A stretch of 64,000 bases of DNA from Nematocida ironsii (lineage: Eukaryota; Microsporidia): assembly GCA_001642415.1 (NCBI GenBank), contig LTDK01000094.1, positions 1 through 64,000 on the forward strand, in the 5' to 3' direction. Shown here in pieces: positions 18,336 through 28,126 of the stretch (its first letter is position 1; each line of letters starts with the position of its first letter). A program made the translations under genes and the position numbers. Below the pieces are notes generated by a model. It did no database searches and had not been told where the DNA came from. It saw only the letters and a list, made by a program, of their open reading frames with translations.

Positions 18336-19487
18336 ATGAAATTGCAATTAGAATATGTGCATTTAGTACATCGGCATGGAGAAAGAACCCCTTTGATGTT
18401 TGGACCGCACAATACAACAAAATGGAATATGTGCCATAGAGTCTCACAGATAGATTACACAATTCCTAAAAAACATCCAACGCTATTTGATAAGATTAAA
18501 GGCGTTCTAAGCTATATGCATATGGGCACTGCCCGCCCTCTCCGATTCAAAATTGTGCAGAACTCTGGAAGACAGTTCAACTGCGCCCCTGGCCAACTTA
18601 CAGACATAGGGCGCGCAAATCTTTTTGGCTTAGGTGAGTGGTTTAGAAAGAAGTATGTTGAAGACAAAGGACTAATCAGCCCGCATTTCAATAACAAGGA
18701 GTTTAATTTGCGCTCAACAAACTTCCAAAGGACTCTTGAAAGTCTTCAGTCTCTAATGCAGGGAATGCACAAAAATTCTTCTGGGCCTATGGATGTAACT
18801 GTAGTGGACTTAACACAGGACTCATTAACAAGTAATAAGCATTGCCCGCGCTTAAAGGCACTGAAGGATGCATCTCATCAAAGCATTAAGAAGATGTTTG
18901 AGCCAGAAAGCAATAAAATACGTGACTACTTTACAAAGAATCACTCCAAATTCTTTGCCTCTCTCAGCCCGTATGCAATATACGATCTAATAGTAAGCAG
19001 CCGAGCGCACGGATTTACTGAGTTCTTGCGGGTGCCTAAGTCAATTATGTCTTCTTTGGAAAACTACTCTGTGCAGCTATGGTTTAACCACTTAAACACT
19101 AAGGAGGCACTTTCTCTTAACACAGGAAACCTGTTAAAGGAGATTGCAGACCAAATGGTTATTAAGTGCACAGACACAGCCAGTGATTTAAAGGCATCTA
19201 TTTTCTCTGCACACGACATTACTGTCTATCCACTGCTAATGGCGGTGGGAATCAATAATATGAAGTGGCCTAAGTTTGGTGCAAATATTGTCTTTGAACT
19301 TTTTAAAGATGCAAACTCTCAAAAGAGATATGTGCAAATGAGATATAATGGACAGAAAATAGAAATGCCCAGATGCCACCCTATAAAGATTGAGAAGGGA
19401 ATATACTGCCCACTTGATGATTTCGTTCGAATGTGCAATGAAACATACACAGAGAACTTTTCAGAAGCATGCATGAAAGAGCAGTAA
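18336..19487 (+). CDS. Histidine acid phosphatase
   Basis: 383 residues. The catalytic motif RHGERTP lies at residues 13-19, His14 being the expected phosphohistidine, and the proton-donor motif is HD at 293-294 (SAHDITV). Arg residues at 126 and 132 fit the phosphate pocket. This is the branch-2 histidine phosphatase family (acid phosphatases, phytases, LPA phosphatase ACP6). The catalytic motif sits almost at the N-terminus, so there is no signal peptide, unlike secreted phosphatases; it should be intracellular. The start ATG follows a run of seven T. It is the first gene of a plus-strand group, with the PKA regulatory subunit 37 bases downstream. Confidence 0.9.
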   Translation: MKLQLEYVHLVHRHGERTPLMFGPHNTTKWNMCHRVSQIDYTIPKKHPTLFDKIKGVLSYMHMGTARPLRFKIVQNSGRQFNCAPGQLTDIGRANLFGLGEWFRKKYVEDKGLISPHFNNKEFNLRSTNFQRTLESLQSLMQGMHKNSSGPMDVTVVDLTQDSLTSNKHCPRLKALKDASHQSIKKMFEPESNKIRDYFTKNHSKFFASLSPYAIYDLIVSSRAHGFTEFLRVPKSIMSSLENYSVQLWFNHLNTKEALSLNTGNLLKEIADQMVIKCTDTASDLKASIFSAHDITVYPLLMAVGINNMKWPKFGANIVFELFKDANSQKRYVQMRYNGQKIEMPRCHPIKIEKGIYCPLDDFVRMCNETYTENFSEACMKEQ

Positions 19488-19524
19488 AGGCCTAGAAATA
19501 AACGCATTGTCAATTTTTCTTTTT

Positions 19525-20556
19525 ATGGATAGAGACTTCTGTAAGGCAGCAGACATTATAAGTGAGTGTATACGAGATAAGAAGAACCAGATTGAGAACC
19601 CACTCAAATTTGCAAGTGATGTTCTGTCATTGTATGTTATAAATGCAGAAAGTGAGAATATCATAGGATTCTCAGAGAGTATTTTCAGAGATACAATTGC
19701 AGACCTGCTCTCTTCAGAGGAGGAGCCAGAGGAAATCAGTGTGATGGAGCAACTTCCAGTCTCATCTCTAGACTATGAAGCGCACAGGCACCGAAAGAGA
19801 AGAGGCAGTGTAAGTGCTTCTGGTAATCCCTATGCCCCTTTAACTGTGCATCCTAAGTCAGAGAGTGTTTCTGAAATGTTGTTGAATATTTTAGCAAACA
19901 CTCGGCTTATTGCAAGAACAATGGATATGGGGCAGATGAAAAAACTTGTGTCAACCATGTTTGTGCAGCATATTTCCAAGGGAGAAAGGCTCATCATGCA
20001 GGGTGAGTATGGTAAAACCATGTACTTGGTTGAGAGCGGGGAGTTTCAGATTTTGCAGGATGGAAAATTAAAAGCAACCCTTCGCCAAAACTCTCTATTT
20101 GGTGAAATTTCTCTTCTGTACAGCTGCCCTCGTACAGCCAGTGTCATTTGCACAATAGATGCAACTGTGTGGGTCGTGACATCTGATGCGTATTCAGCCA
20201 TTCTTATGGTTGACCAGAGGAGAACTAGAGAGCTCGTCTGTTCTATGCTGGAAAAGAATAAAAAGTATATGAGCCTTCCAATAGAGGATAAGAACCGTAT
20301 TTTATACTCTTCCCACTTAATTAACTACTCAAAAAATGAAAAAATAGAAGTTCCTGAATCTGGGGTGTTTATGATCGTTTCAAAGGATGCGCCAGAGTCA
20401 GCAGAAGAAGAAAATGGTTTCTTAACTATAGAACATATGTCAGAAAATCTGGAGAAAGGCTCCATCATATACAATGGTACAATATGCGACTCAAATATGT
20501 TGGTTTTATTTGTTCCTGATATGATATATTCTATGATAAATGAAGATACTGCTTAA
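19525..20556 (+). CDS. cAMP-dependent protein kinase regulatory subunit
   Basis: 343 residues if translation begins at the first in-frame ATG (19525), which follows a T-rich tract; the longer frame begins with TTG. Residues 92-96 read RRGSV, a PKA phosphorylation/inhibitor site as in type II regulatory subunits. Cyclic-nucleotide domain A spans about 140-230, with the phosphate-binding cassette FGEISLLYSCPRTASV (192-207) keeping the Glu and Arg that hold the cAMP ribose and phosphate. Domain B (about 250-340) is degenerate and lacks a recognisable cassette, so it may bind no nucleotide. No clear N-terminal docking/dimerisation helix pair. It should inhibit the PKA catalytic subunit until cAMP binds. 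Confidence 0.85.
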   Translation: MDRDFCKAADIISECIRDKKNQIENPLKFASDVLSLYVINAESENIIGFSESIFRDTIADLLSSEEEPEEISVMEQLPVSSLDYEAHRHRKRRGSVSASGNPYAPLTVHPKSESVSEMLLNILANTRLIARTMDMGQMKKLVSTMFVQHISKGERLIMQGEYGKTMYLVESGEFQILQDGKLKATLRQNSLFGEISLLYSCPRTASVICTIDATVWVVTSDAYSAILMVDQRRTRELVCSMLEKNKKYMSLPIEDKNRILYSSHLINYSKNEKIEVPESGVFMIVSKDAPESAEEENGFLTIEHMSENLEKGSIIYNGTICDSNMLVLFVPDMIYSMINEDTA

Positions 20557-20761
20557 TCTGCAGTTTGTGTAGTTTAGATAAGTCTCATATATGACTATAT
20601 TAGTAGTTTAATAAATTTATCTTTTCAAGCATTTTCTTATTATAATACTTTGCATCATTTTCAGCCATAAATATAGATTAAAAACTTGGGTTATATTTAT
20701 ACTTTGTTTATTATAGTAAGTACGGAATGAACACGGTGTTATTTCTAATTCTGCTTTTGAG

Positions 20762-20989
20762 CTAAAGCTTTTCATCTGCTGCAAATCCTTCTTGTGGGTA
20801 CTCAAACTTAAGAATTTTCTGCATTATGTCTACTGTTGTCAGCATAACTGTTCTGCAGCATGGCCTTTTAAATCCCAAGTCGGTTAGTATCTTGGCTTTG
20901 TCGTGACTCATGGCGCACCTTTCCATATACTCTTCCCACCTACTGGACACCTCCTTTCCGCATGTAAAGCATCGCACTGGTATTAGCAT
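20762..20989 (-). CDS. RPB10: RNA polymerase subunit RPB10 (RPABC5), shared by Pol I, II and III
   Basis: 75 residues, as expected for the family. The N-terminus MLIPVRCFTCGK is the RPB10 signature; zinc ligands are C7, C10, C44 and C45 (RPCCRTVML). RPB10 stabilises the core of all three nuclear RNA polymerases. It lies back to back with NBP35, with 52 bases between the two start codons, so both promoters must sit in that gap. Confidence 0.95.
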   Translation of the reverse strand: MLIPVRCFTCGKEVSSRWEEYMERCAMSHDKAKILTDLGFKRPCCRTVMLTTVDIMQKILKFEYPQEGFAADEKL

Positions 20990-21041
20990 AAAAAATTAAT
21001 GTGGACACAGAATAAATAGAAAAATTTGTAACGATATTATT

Positions 21042-21815
21042 ATGTCGTGTGAGACTAGCTGCAGTAGCTGCCCATCAAAGGGCATGTGCACTATAAAAAA
21101 TGAAGGAAATATACCCAGTGAAATACAGAAAAAGTTCATGAATAAGACTGTGATTGGTGTAATGAGCGGAAAGGGTGGGGTTGGAAAGAGTACTATTTCA
21201 GCAAGCCTGGCACTTCAGATATCTAAAGAGAAGCGAACCTGCGTTATTGATGCGGACATTGCAGGGCCCAGTATATCTAGAGTTACTGGGGTGGACAGCT
21301 CGCATATAATTGCAGAAAAGCTTATTCCATCCCAGCTGGACTCCTTAGACATATTTACACCCGAGAGAGGAAAAGAAAAATACACGAAGGGAATTGAAAT
21401 ACTGCAGTACTTAGAAAGCATTGATGTGGAAGAGTATGATGTGGTGGTGATTGACACGCCCCCTGGCACATCTGATATACACATTGCACTTGCCAAGCAC
21501 ATTCCGGAGATAAATATTATTTTAGTCAGCACACCACACAGGCTGAGCATTGCAGATACAAATAGGCAGATCTCGTTCTGTAACAAGTCTTCTCTAAAGA
21601 TCATTGGTGTGGTGGAGAACATGAGCGGGCACACCTGTGGGCACTGCAACTTTTTTATTCCAGTGCATAAGACACTGCAGCTGGAGGGAATTAGCGAGGA
21701 TGTACCCCACATTACGGTGCCAATGAATCAAACAATAGCCAAAGAATCGGATTGTGGTGTGGTGAAATCGGTTACAGAGTATATGAACATCAAAGAACTG
21801 AAAATTTTTAACTAA
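21042..21815 (+). CDS. NBP35: NBP35-type cytosolic Fe-S cluster scaffold ATPase
   Basis: 257 residues. N-terminal cysteines C3, C7, C10 and C16 form the Nbp35-specific [4Fe-4S] site; the deviant Walker A is GKGGVGKS (43-50); the switch region VIDTPPGTSD is at 137-146; and the bridging cluster motif is CGHC (199-202). Nbp35 assembles Fe-S clusters for cytosolic and nuclear proteins from a mitochondrial or mitosomal sulfur source. It is about 70 residues shorter than yeast Nbp35: the segment between the P-loop domain and the IDTPPGTSD motif lacks the usual MSIGFLL block. Its stop overlaps the next start by one base (TAATG). Confidence 0.93.
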   Translation: MSCETSCSSCPSKGMCTIKNEGNIPSEIQKKFMNKTVIGVMSGKGGVGKSTISASLALQISKEKRTCVIDADIAGPSISRVTGVDSSHIIAEKLIPSQLDSLDIFTPERGKEKYTKGIEILQYLESIDVEEYDVVVIDTPPGTSDIHIALAKHIPEINIILVSTPHRLSIADTNRQISFCNKSSLKIIGVVENMSGHTCGHCNFFIPVHKTLQLEGISEDVPHITVPMNQTIAKESDCGVVKSVTEYMNIKELKIFN

Positions 21816-22003
21816 TGCAACGGGCCATGCAAGTGCTTAAACAGCCAATAGAGCAGACAACGCACGAACAACTAGACGAGATTCAGACATATGTAGAGAA
21901 TGAAGAGAAGATATATGCATTGGCATCAGAGGTAGAACAGCTGCTCTCCATGTACATTGAAAAGAGAGATTTCTTCTTCGGGCACGTAAGTAGAGATATA
22001 TAG
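21815..22003 (+). CDS. Small helical protein, unidentified
   Basis: 62 codons whose ATG overlaps the NBP35 stop. The product is acidic and helical, with a heptad-like stretch (EEKIYALASEVEQLLSMYIE). No motif identifies it. The one-base overlap with NBP35 and 19-base gap to the myosin light chain suggest it is a real gene of a compact cluster, but it could be a chance frame. Confidence 0.45.
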   Translation: MQRAMQVLKQPIEQTTHEQLDEIQTYVENEEKIYALASEVEQLLSMYIEKRDFFFGHVSRDI

Positions 22004-22022
22004 CACAACAAAAGAAATTTTT

Positions 22023-22514
22023 ATGAATCGAAGAAGAAGAACCGCACGCCAGAGCTCAAATGTATTTATGGCATTTACACAGCCGCAGATACTGGAGCTA
22101 AAGGAGATATTTAACCTGCTAGATAGCACAGCAGATGGATTTATTTCACAAGAAGACCTGGTTTCTTTTTTGGACAGCATAGGCTCTCCACTAACAAAAG
22201 AAGAAATTAGTGAAATGATGTATGACATGGGAGAAAGGTTCAATTTTACTCAGTTCCTGACCACACTCTGTGAGCGGCTAGCTAATTTGGATGCACAGAA
22301 TGTAGTAGAGCAGGCTCTAGGCCTTTTTGATCCTGCTGGAACAGGGTCTGTCTCACTAGCAGATCTTAAAGAGTCTTTGATGCAGGGAGAGACCCCGATT
22401 ACCCAGCTTGAATGGAGTATTTTGGAGAAAGAGCTTAAACCCAATGAAGGAAAGATTTCAATTCCAGAGACTGCAAGAATTATAAAAAACTGCGGCCTTC
22501 TGCTTGATAATTAA
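22023..22514 (+). CDS. Myosin regulatory light chain (EF-hand)
   Basis: 163 residues, normal for the family. The basic N-terminus RRRRTARQSSNVF matches the regulatory light chain pattern in which the Ser before NVF is the myosin light-chain kinase site. EF-hand 1 has an intact Ca/Mg loop at 34-45 (DSTADGFISQED); later EF-hands are degenerate, as in RLCs. INFTMFL-type sequence is present (FNFTQFLTTL). It should bind the neck of a myosin II heavy chain and regulate it in cytokinesis. A centrin was considered, but the N-terminal SSNVF and degenerate EF2-4 favour RLC. Confidence 0.88.
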   Translation: MNRRRRTARQSSNVFMAFTQPQILELKEIFNLLDSTADGFISQEDLVSFLDSIGSPLTKEEISEMMYDMGERFNFTQFLTTLCERLANLDAQNVVEQALGLFDPAGTGSVSLADLKESLMQGETPITQLEWSILEKELKPNEGKISIPETARIIKNCGLLLDN

Positions 22515-22862
22515 AAGATGTAAGTGGGTGCTTTTTAGATCCTTTATTCTTTAATAAAGATTATTCTAAGGCTTTCTTTGTGTTTATTTTTTGACATTAC
22601 ATGCATTTAAATATATTTTAATTCTCTTTCTAGTGTTGCATAAGAATAGATTTCTGCTATGCAATAAATACCTTTTTGTTTTTGTAGTTTAACCCAGTTA
22701 TAAAATATATATTTTGGGATAGAGAGTGGTATTTCTACTATTTAAAGTGTTTTATATCTGCACAGAAGTGTTTTATTCTTTCCGAGCGCTTTGTGTGAGG
22801 CATAATAGCAGATATTTCTGGAACTCTATCAATTTATATGCTTTTAAAAAAGTTTTGTTTAT
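22515..22862. other. Intergenic region
   Basis: 348 bases upstream of DPM1. AT-rich, no gene or RNA seen. Confidence 0.5.
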
Positions 22863-23588
22863 ATGAAATTGTCTATTATAATACCCACTCACAACGAAAA
22901 AGACAATGCGCCTCTTTTAATGTTTCTTATTTCAGAAGTTCTAAAGGATATTGAATATGAAATAATTATAGTTGATGATGGAAGCACAGATGGAACATCT
23001 GATGCATGCAATGAAGTGTTAAATAAGTTAGGCATTAATGGGAAAGTCCTTACAAGAAAGGAAAAGCTGGGATTGGGAAACGCCTATAAAAGAGGGCTAG
23101 AGCATACAACTGGTGATTATATAGTTATTTTAGACTCGGATCTAAGCCATGATCCCAGAGAGATACCCAATCTTGTGAAAAAGATGAAGAGCACAAAAGC
23201 AGGCATTGTTATAGGCTCTAGATACACAGGAGAAGGGGGCATGTCCAACTGGCCATTTAGTAGAAAGCTCACCAGCCAGGGTGCAAACATACTTGCATAC
23301 ATATTCACGGGAAAGAAAAACACGGATATGACAAATAGCTACCGAATATATAAAAAAGACATAATTCATTATGCAATCCAGAGCGTAAAAGCATCTGGGT
23401 TTGCATATCAAATGGAAATACTATATCATTGCCCGCAGAAAATAGAAGAAATCCCGACCTGCTTCTATGAAAGACTAACTGGGTATTCTAAGCTATCTGG
23501 GAATGAGTATGCGCAGTTTCTTTTGTGGGGAGGGACTCTCCTAGCCTCTCGTGCCATGAGCTATGTAAAAGACTTGATATATGTTTAG
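22863..23588 (+). CDS. DPM1: Dolichol-phosphate mannosyltransferase catalytic subunit
   Basis: 241 residues of a GT2-family (GT-A fold) enzyme: SIIIPTHNEKDN at the N-terminus, VDDGSTDGT (38-45 region) and the metal-binding DSD at 91-93 (ILDSDLSHDP). It transfers mannose from GDP-mannose to dolichol phosphate on the cytosolic ER face. There is no C-terminal membrane span, so it is of the human DPM1 type that needs a DPM3-like anchor; no such partner was recognised here. Dol-P-Man feeds O-mannosylation and GPI synthesis. The polyprenol reductase-like gene at 59496 would supply the dolichol. Confidence 0.93.
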   Translation: MKLSIIIPTHNEKDNAPLLMFLISEVLKDIEYEIIIVDDGSTDGTSDACNEVLNKLGINGKVLTRKEKLGLGNAYKRGLEHTTGDYIVILDSDLSHDPREIPNLVKKMKSTKAGIVIGSRYTGEGGMSNWPFSRKLTSQGANILAYIFTGKKNTDMTNSYRIYKKDIIHYAIQSVKASGFAYQMEILYHCPQKIEEIPTCFYERLTGYSKLSGNEYAQFLLWGGTLLASRAMSYVKDLIYV

Positions 23589-24335
23589 GGGGATACTATT
23601 TGCATGTCCAAAAATTCATTGTTTATACACTGATGTATTCAGTAAAATATGTTATATACTTTAATTGCAAAGTCACTTATCTATCTGCTAATGCAATGCT
23701 CTACTGTAATAATAATAAATACTTGGATACTCTGAAATATTTTTAACTTTATTAATGTGGAAAACTCTTCAATTATTTTCCATTCTATTACACATTACAG
23801 TTTAATTCTTTTTGCATAGTGTATAAAAGAAAAATACTATAGGCAGCAATAGAAACAGATTGTACTTTTTATACACAAAAAAACATAAGATAATATTAAA
23901 CCACACTAGCATGCATTTGTGATTGTTGTTCGGTTGTATTTATCTCTATTAAATATACTACAAATCATATATTATTGTAAGGTAGACTAATATAACTCAA
24001 AGTACAACAGATTCTTGCCTAAAATACAGCGAATTACAATAATATTCATTTGCACACCTATAGGACAAATAAACCATTTTACTATACCCATAGCTAGAGC
24101 AGAGCAAATAAACTAAAAAATTCAGAATGTGTAATGTGTATGCGGATTACTAGCAAAGCATAACTATTAATTTAATAATTACATATTCATTCAAACAGAA
24201 AAATTAATTAGGAATAATTATCACTTTAGTTTACACTACAGCCATGCGCTATAACGAGTTTTAGCTATAATCCAAAGAAATTAGTCTGCAACTATATACT
24301 AAGATATTAAATACTTTCATATTTTACTTTTTTTT
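23589..24335. other. AT-rich intergenic region
   Basis: About 750 bases between DPM1 and CBP20. No supported gene; the frame reaching 23746 is a shadow that starts inside DPM1. Confidence 0.55.
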
Positions 24336-24785
24336 ATGGATAAGTCCGCATTTGAGATTTACAACTACCTAAAGGATGACGAGCTTAAGACAATGTACTT
24401 TGACAAAAGATATACCGGAACAGAGGACGATTACTTCAAAGAGCTTTTAACCTCCGGAACGATATACGTAGGAAACTTGTCTAAAAAAATCACAGAGGAG
24501 CAGTTGTACACACTATTCTCGCAGTGTGGAAAGATAAAGAGGGTTATTATTGGCTTGGATGCCAAGAAATTTACTCCGTGCGGGTTTGCTTTTGTTCAAT
24601 TTGAAAATATAGAGACTCCATCGATTGCCAGAAAGTTCTTTGCTAAATACATGCTAGGAAACCATCCTATATACATAGATATAGACAGTGGATTTGCTGA
24701 AAATAGACAATTCGGGCGTGGCATGCAGGGCGGACAAGCTAAAGACGACATTGCTGCCGGGGACAGAAAGAGAAGGTATGTTTAA
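24336..24785 (+). CDS. CBP20: Nuclear cap-binding protein small subunit (CBP20)
   Basis: 149 residues with one RRM: RNP2 IYVGNL (43-48) and RNP1 CGFAFVQF (82-89). The family hallmarks are Tyr21 and Tyr44 for cap stacking, and the basic Gly-rich end FGRGMQGGQAKDD that closes on the cap. It binds the m7G cap of nuclear RNA together with CBP80; a candidate partner lies at 47656-48945. The ATG follows a run of T. Topoisomerase III starts 24 bases downstream. Confidence 0.95.
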   Translation: MDKSAFEIYNYLKDDELKTMYFDKRYTGTEDDYFKELLTSGTIYVGNLSKKITEEQLYTLFSQCGKIKRVIIGLDAKKFTPCGFAFVQFENIETPSIARKFFAKYMLGNHPIYIDIDSGFAENRQFGRGMQGGQAKDDIAAGDRKRRYV

Positions 24786-24809
24786 TAAAGAAAACTCAAT
24801 AAAATTTAG

Positions 24810-27371
24810 ATGCGTATTTTAAATGTAGCAGAAAAGCCTTCAGTAGCAAAGTCTCTTGCAGATATTCTCTCGAATGGAAGAGCAGAGTTTTCGAAAGGAT
24901 ACAACAAGTACTGTTCTGTTTTTAGATTTAATCATTGCATAGAAGGAATTCCATGTGAAATGGTATTTACGAGTGTATTAGGACACTTGTACTCATTGGA
25001 ATTTGCAAGAAAAACGAGCTGGACTGAGATTGATCCCATAGAGCTGTTTGAAGAGGATGTAAGGTGGATTATTCCAAAGGAAATGGCAGATGTTTCAAGA
25101 ACACTTGTGCATCTTAGTAAAGACTGTGATATGCTTATTATATGGACAGATTGTGATAGAGAAGGAGAGAACATAGGAATGCAGGTGGCAAATTTAGTTA
25201 GAGACAGAATAAGCGAGGTAAAGCGGGCTAGATTTTCGGGACTAAGTAAGTATGATGTAATGCATGCAGTGGAGAATCTGTGCAGGCTAAACACGTATGA
25301 GTCTAAGGCAGTTGAGTCAAGAATAGAAATAGATCTTAGAATTGGAGCAGCTTTAACGCGGCTGCAAACCCTTCAACTACAAAACATTCTGGATAACAAG
25401 TCAGTCATCAGTTATGGGAGTTGCCAGATACCGACTCTTGGCTTTGTCTGCGAGAGAGAAGAGAGTATTGAAGAATTTGTAGAGGAGAACAACTGGACAA
25501 TAGAGGCAGAGGTGCAGAACAATGGGGAAAAGGGTGTGTTTAAATGGGAGAGAGGAGTAGTATATGATGAAGATTATGCAGACATTAAGCTGAGCACTAT
25601 TGCAGGAGAGGAGCTAGTGGTAAATAAAGTGGAAATAAAAAAGCGGCATAAGTCTAGGCCGTGGCCATTAAGAACTGTTGAGCTGCAGAAGTTCTTTGCC
25701 CGGGGACATGGTGTGTCTAGTTCGCATGAGCTTATGAACATAGCAGAGTCACTATATACCTCTGGGTATATCAGTTATCCCAGGACAGAGACAGATGTGT
25801 TTTCAAGCCAATTTAATTATAAAGACCCACTGGCAACACTAAAGGGCGATTCGATACTAAGTGAGTATGCTAAAAAGTTAGTGCCAGGAAGGCCATCTGC
25901 TGGAAGGCATAATGATCAAGCACACACTCCAATATACCCACTTAAGGCAGGGTCAGGGCTTAAAGGAAAGGAAAGAGCCGTGTATGAATATATAGCAAGA
26001 AGGTTTCTGGCCTGCTACAGTGCAGATGCTGAGGGAGAAGAAGAGCTTATTGAGTGCCAGGTGAAGGAAGAGAAGTTTATTAGAAAGACGCTAAAGGTAA
26101 CAAAGAAGAACTATTTAGAGATATTTATATACGAAAAGTGGGGAGATACAGAGATTGATCTGGCTCTGAAAGAAGGGCAAACAGTTAAGTGGGCGCCAAA
26201 CAAGAAGGAGTCACACACAAACAAGCCGCATCTTCTTACAGAGGCCGAATTAATTGCAAAGATGGACAACAATGGTATAGGGACAGATGCCACAATACAT
26301 GATCACATTGAAAGAATTAAGACTAGAATGTACATTGAGGTGATTAACAAAAACTCAATAAGAAGCACTTGGCTGGGGCGTTCGCTTATAAATGGATACA
26401 AAAGCATCGGCCTTACTATTAGTCAGCCCTATTTAAGAAAGGAGTTTGAATGTAACCTCAAGCGGGTGTGCAGCGGGGAGTTTCCTTCTTCTGATTTGAT
26501 CACACAGGAAATTATTAAATATAAGGAAATATACACTATTATGGAGAAGAATATGCCTAAGTTTAAAGAAGAATTTACAAAAAACAAAACCCCTGGGAAT
26601 GGTGGAGGGATTGAAGAAAAAAATCAGAATAGGTACACTGGGTACAAAAAGATTGAAGATAGTAGCAGTAGAACCAAAACACAAAGCTATTCTAATGTCT
26701 CTTCCCTCAAGTCCAGATATCAAAAACCAAATCCTCTTAAGCCTGTAACTTCGGGGTATGCTGGGTATAAAGCAGAAAATCACTATGATTCAGGCGAGAA
26801 AAGGTACACAAAAAAGAAAAAGGAAGCGAAGGAGCCCTTTGATGGTATAAACATAGAAGGCTCTTTTAAAACAGCACTTGATATAAACAGAGCCACTATT
26901 AATAACAGACCTATATCGGACATATTAAAGCAGAAAGAAGAAAGCTGTATAGCAGGCTCGGATGCATCGAATAATTCTTTTGTGTTGACTCTTCCTAAGG
27001 GAACTATTGTGTGCGGATGCAATATAAAAGCGAAAGAGGCAATGGTGAAGAAAGAAGGTCCCAACAAAGGAAAGCTGTTCTATACATGCTCTGCAGGGCA
27101 GTGCGATTATTTTGGGTGGGGAGATTCTGTTAATGTACAAAAAAGCAGCGAACAAGCAAAGCCATACAGAAAAGAAAACCAGCCAGCAAAGAATAGAAAT
27201 ATAAAGCCTATGATAAAAGATAGTATAAAGTGTGACTGCGGTGCTTCTGCTATATATTTACTTTCAAAAACAGAAAAGAACAAGAATAGAGGCTTCTTCA
27301 AATGCAACAAAAACTATAAGCCGTGCACATTTTTCAAGTGGGAAGACGAGGCAACCCAAAACAAAAACTAA
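24810..27371 (+). CDS. TOP3: DNA topoisomerase III (type IA) with GRF zinc fingers
   Basis: 853 residues. Toprim domain at 1-150 with EKPSVAKSL and the metal site DCDREGE (114-120); the catalytic Tyr is Y323 in GYISYPRTETD. The type IA core ends near 590. A Lys/Ser-rich linker follows, then two GRF-type zinc fingers (about 718-760 and 806-845; CGCNIKAKEAMVKK... and CDCGASAIYLLS...), as in animal TOP3A. It decatenates recombination intermediates with an RecQ-family helicase. Full-length and intact. Confidence 0.95.
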   Translation: MRILNVAEKPSVAKSLADILSNGRAEFSKGYNKYCSVFRFNHCIEGIPCEMVFTSVLGHLYSLEFARKTSWTEIDPIELFEEDVRWIIPKEMADVSRTLVHLSKDCDMLIIWTDCDREGENIGMQVANLVRDRISEVKRARFSGLSKYDVMHAVENLCRLNTYESKAVESRIEIDLRIGAALTRLQTLQLQNILDNKSVISYGSCQIPTLGFVCEREESIEEFVEENNWTIEAEVQNNGEKGVFKWERGVVYDEDYADIKLSTIAGEELVVNKVEIKKRHKSRPWPLRTVELQKFFARGHGVSSSHELMNIAESLYTSGYISYPRTETDVFSSQFNYKDPLATLKGDSILSEYAKKLVPGRPSAGRHNDQAHTPIYPLKAGSGLKGKERAVYEYIARRFLACYSADAEGEEELIECQVKEEKFIRKTLKVTKKNYLEIFIYEKWGDTEIDLALKEGQTVKWAPNKKESHTNKPHLLTEAELIAKMDNNGIGTDATIHDHIERIKTRMYIEVINKNSIRSTWLGRSLINGYKSIGLTISQPYLRKEFECNLKRVCSGEFPSSDLITQEIIKYKEIYTIMEKNMPKFKEEFTKNKTPGNGGGIEEKNQNRYTGYKKIEDSSSRTKTQSYSNVSSLKSRYQKPNPLKPVTSGYAGYKAENHYDSGEKRYTKKKKEAKEPFDGINIEGSFKTALDINRATINNRPISDILKQKEESCIAGSDASNNSFVLTLPKGTIVCGCNIKAKEAMVKKEGPNKGKLFYTCSAGQCDYFGWGDSVNVQKSSEQAKPYRKENQPAKNRNIKPMIKDSIKCDCGASAIYLLSKTEKNKNRGFFKCNKNYKPCTFFKWEDEATQNKN

Positions 27372-27818
27372 AAAGTAGAAATCTCTTTGAGAGCTCAGAT
27401 ATTTAACAGAGCATTCCTACGCATTAGCATATAAAAATAATAAAGAAGAATTATTTAACAATAGCAAATGTGTATGACTTGTGTTTATTAGAAAAAGAGA
27501 AACAAATTTCGGGCTATTCCCATGCTTATCACGGGCTGTGAAAAGTGGACCTATTATAATAGATAAAGATGAAGGCGCAGTGTAACAAAGCAACTATAGA
27601 AGGCGCTTATATTATAATACTTTTCAGTTATAGTTTGAAAATAAATGTGCTGTGTATTCCTAGTGTATATGGTATGTTGTGGAGTGTCCTGTACTATATG
27701 TACTGTTTATATGTATAATTGTGTGTTGGATCTAGTATTCTTTATGTTTAGAAAGATAGAAGAAAGCACACATAAACTAAAAGCATCGATAGAACTTAAA
27801 TGCTATTTAAGTTATTGC
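27372..27818. other. Convergent intergenic region
   Basis: 447 bases between the 3' ends of TOP3 and the Tim17/22-like gene. It contains a TTTCGGGCTAT motif copy (27506-27517, plus strand). The frame at 27645-27845 is not supported. Confidence 0.5.
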
Positions 27819-28112
27819 TTATTCTATCATGCGATAGAGAGATGATGGGTGCCAGGTAATCTTTGAAAGAAGATACTCGCTTGCTGCAAATGCATAGCTT
27901 GCTGTAGCTGCAGCGCGGCCTACTCTCTGGGCATGCTGCGCGACAAAGTATGCCATTCCTTTCTTCTTTCCTCTGGTGTTTCGAAGTGAGGCAAGTATTC
28001 CCTGCATGCCACCAAGAATACTTCCCATCACCAGCCCTGCTCCCGTGATAAAGTATATTCTTTTTACATCCTGCTCTTTGTAGAGTTGTAGCTGATATTC
28101 TTGTTTTTTCAT
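27819..28112 (-). CDS. Tim17/Tim22/Tim23-family protein (possible mitosomal inner-membrane translocase)
   Basis: 97 residues from the ATG at 28110-28112; longer frames on this strand would run into YAF9 and start within its coding region. The first segment, FITGAGLVMGSILGGMQGIL, shows the GxxxG spacing of the Tim17/22/23 fold; then comes RNTRGKKKGMAYF and a second Ala/Gly-rich helix (RAAATASYAFAASEYLLSK). The family forms the protein-import channel of the mitochondrial inner membrane, and microsporidia keep one reduced member in mitosomes. Length is short but compatible. The start lies only 14 bases from that of YAF9 on the other strand. Family call moderate, subunit not assigned. Confidence 0.55.
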   Translation of the reverse strand: MKKQEYQLQLYKEQDVKRIYFITGAGLVMGSILGGMQGILASLRNTRGKKKGMAYFVAQHAQRVGRAAATASYAFAASEYLLSKITWHPSSLYRMIE

Positions 28113-28126
28113 TTTCTTTTCTGTAA

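Noticed and set aside
22023..22514. Centrin
   Set aside because: Basic N-terminus with SSNVF and degenerate later EF-hands fit a myosin regulatory light chain better.
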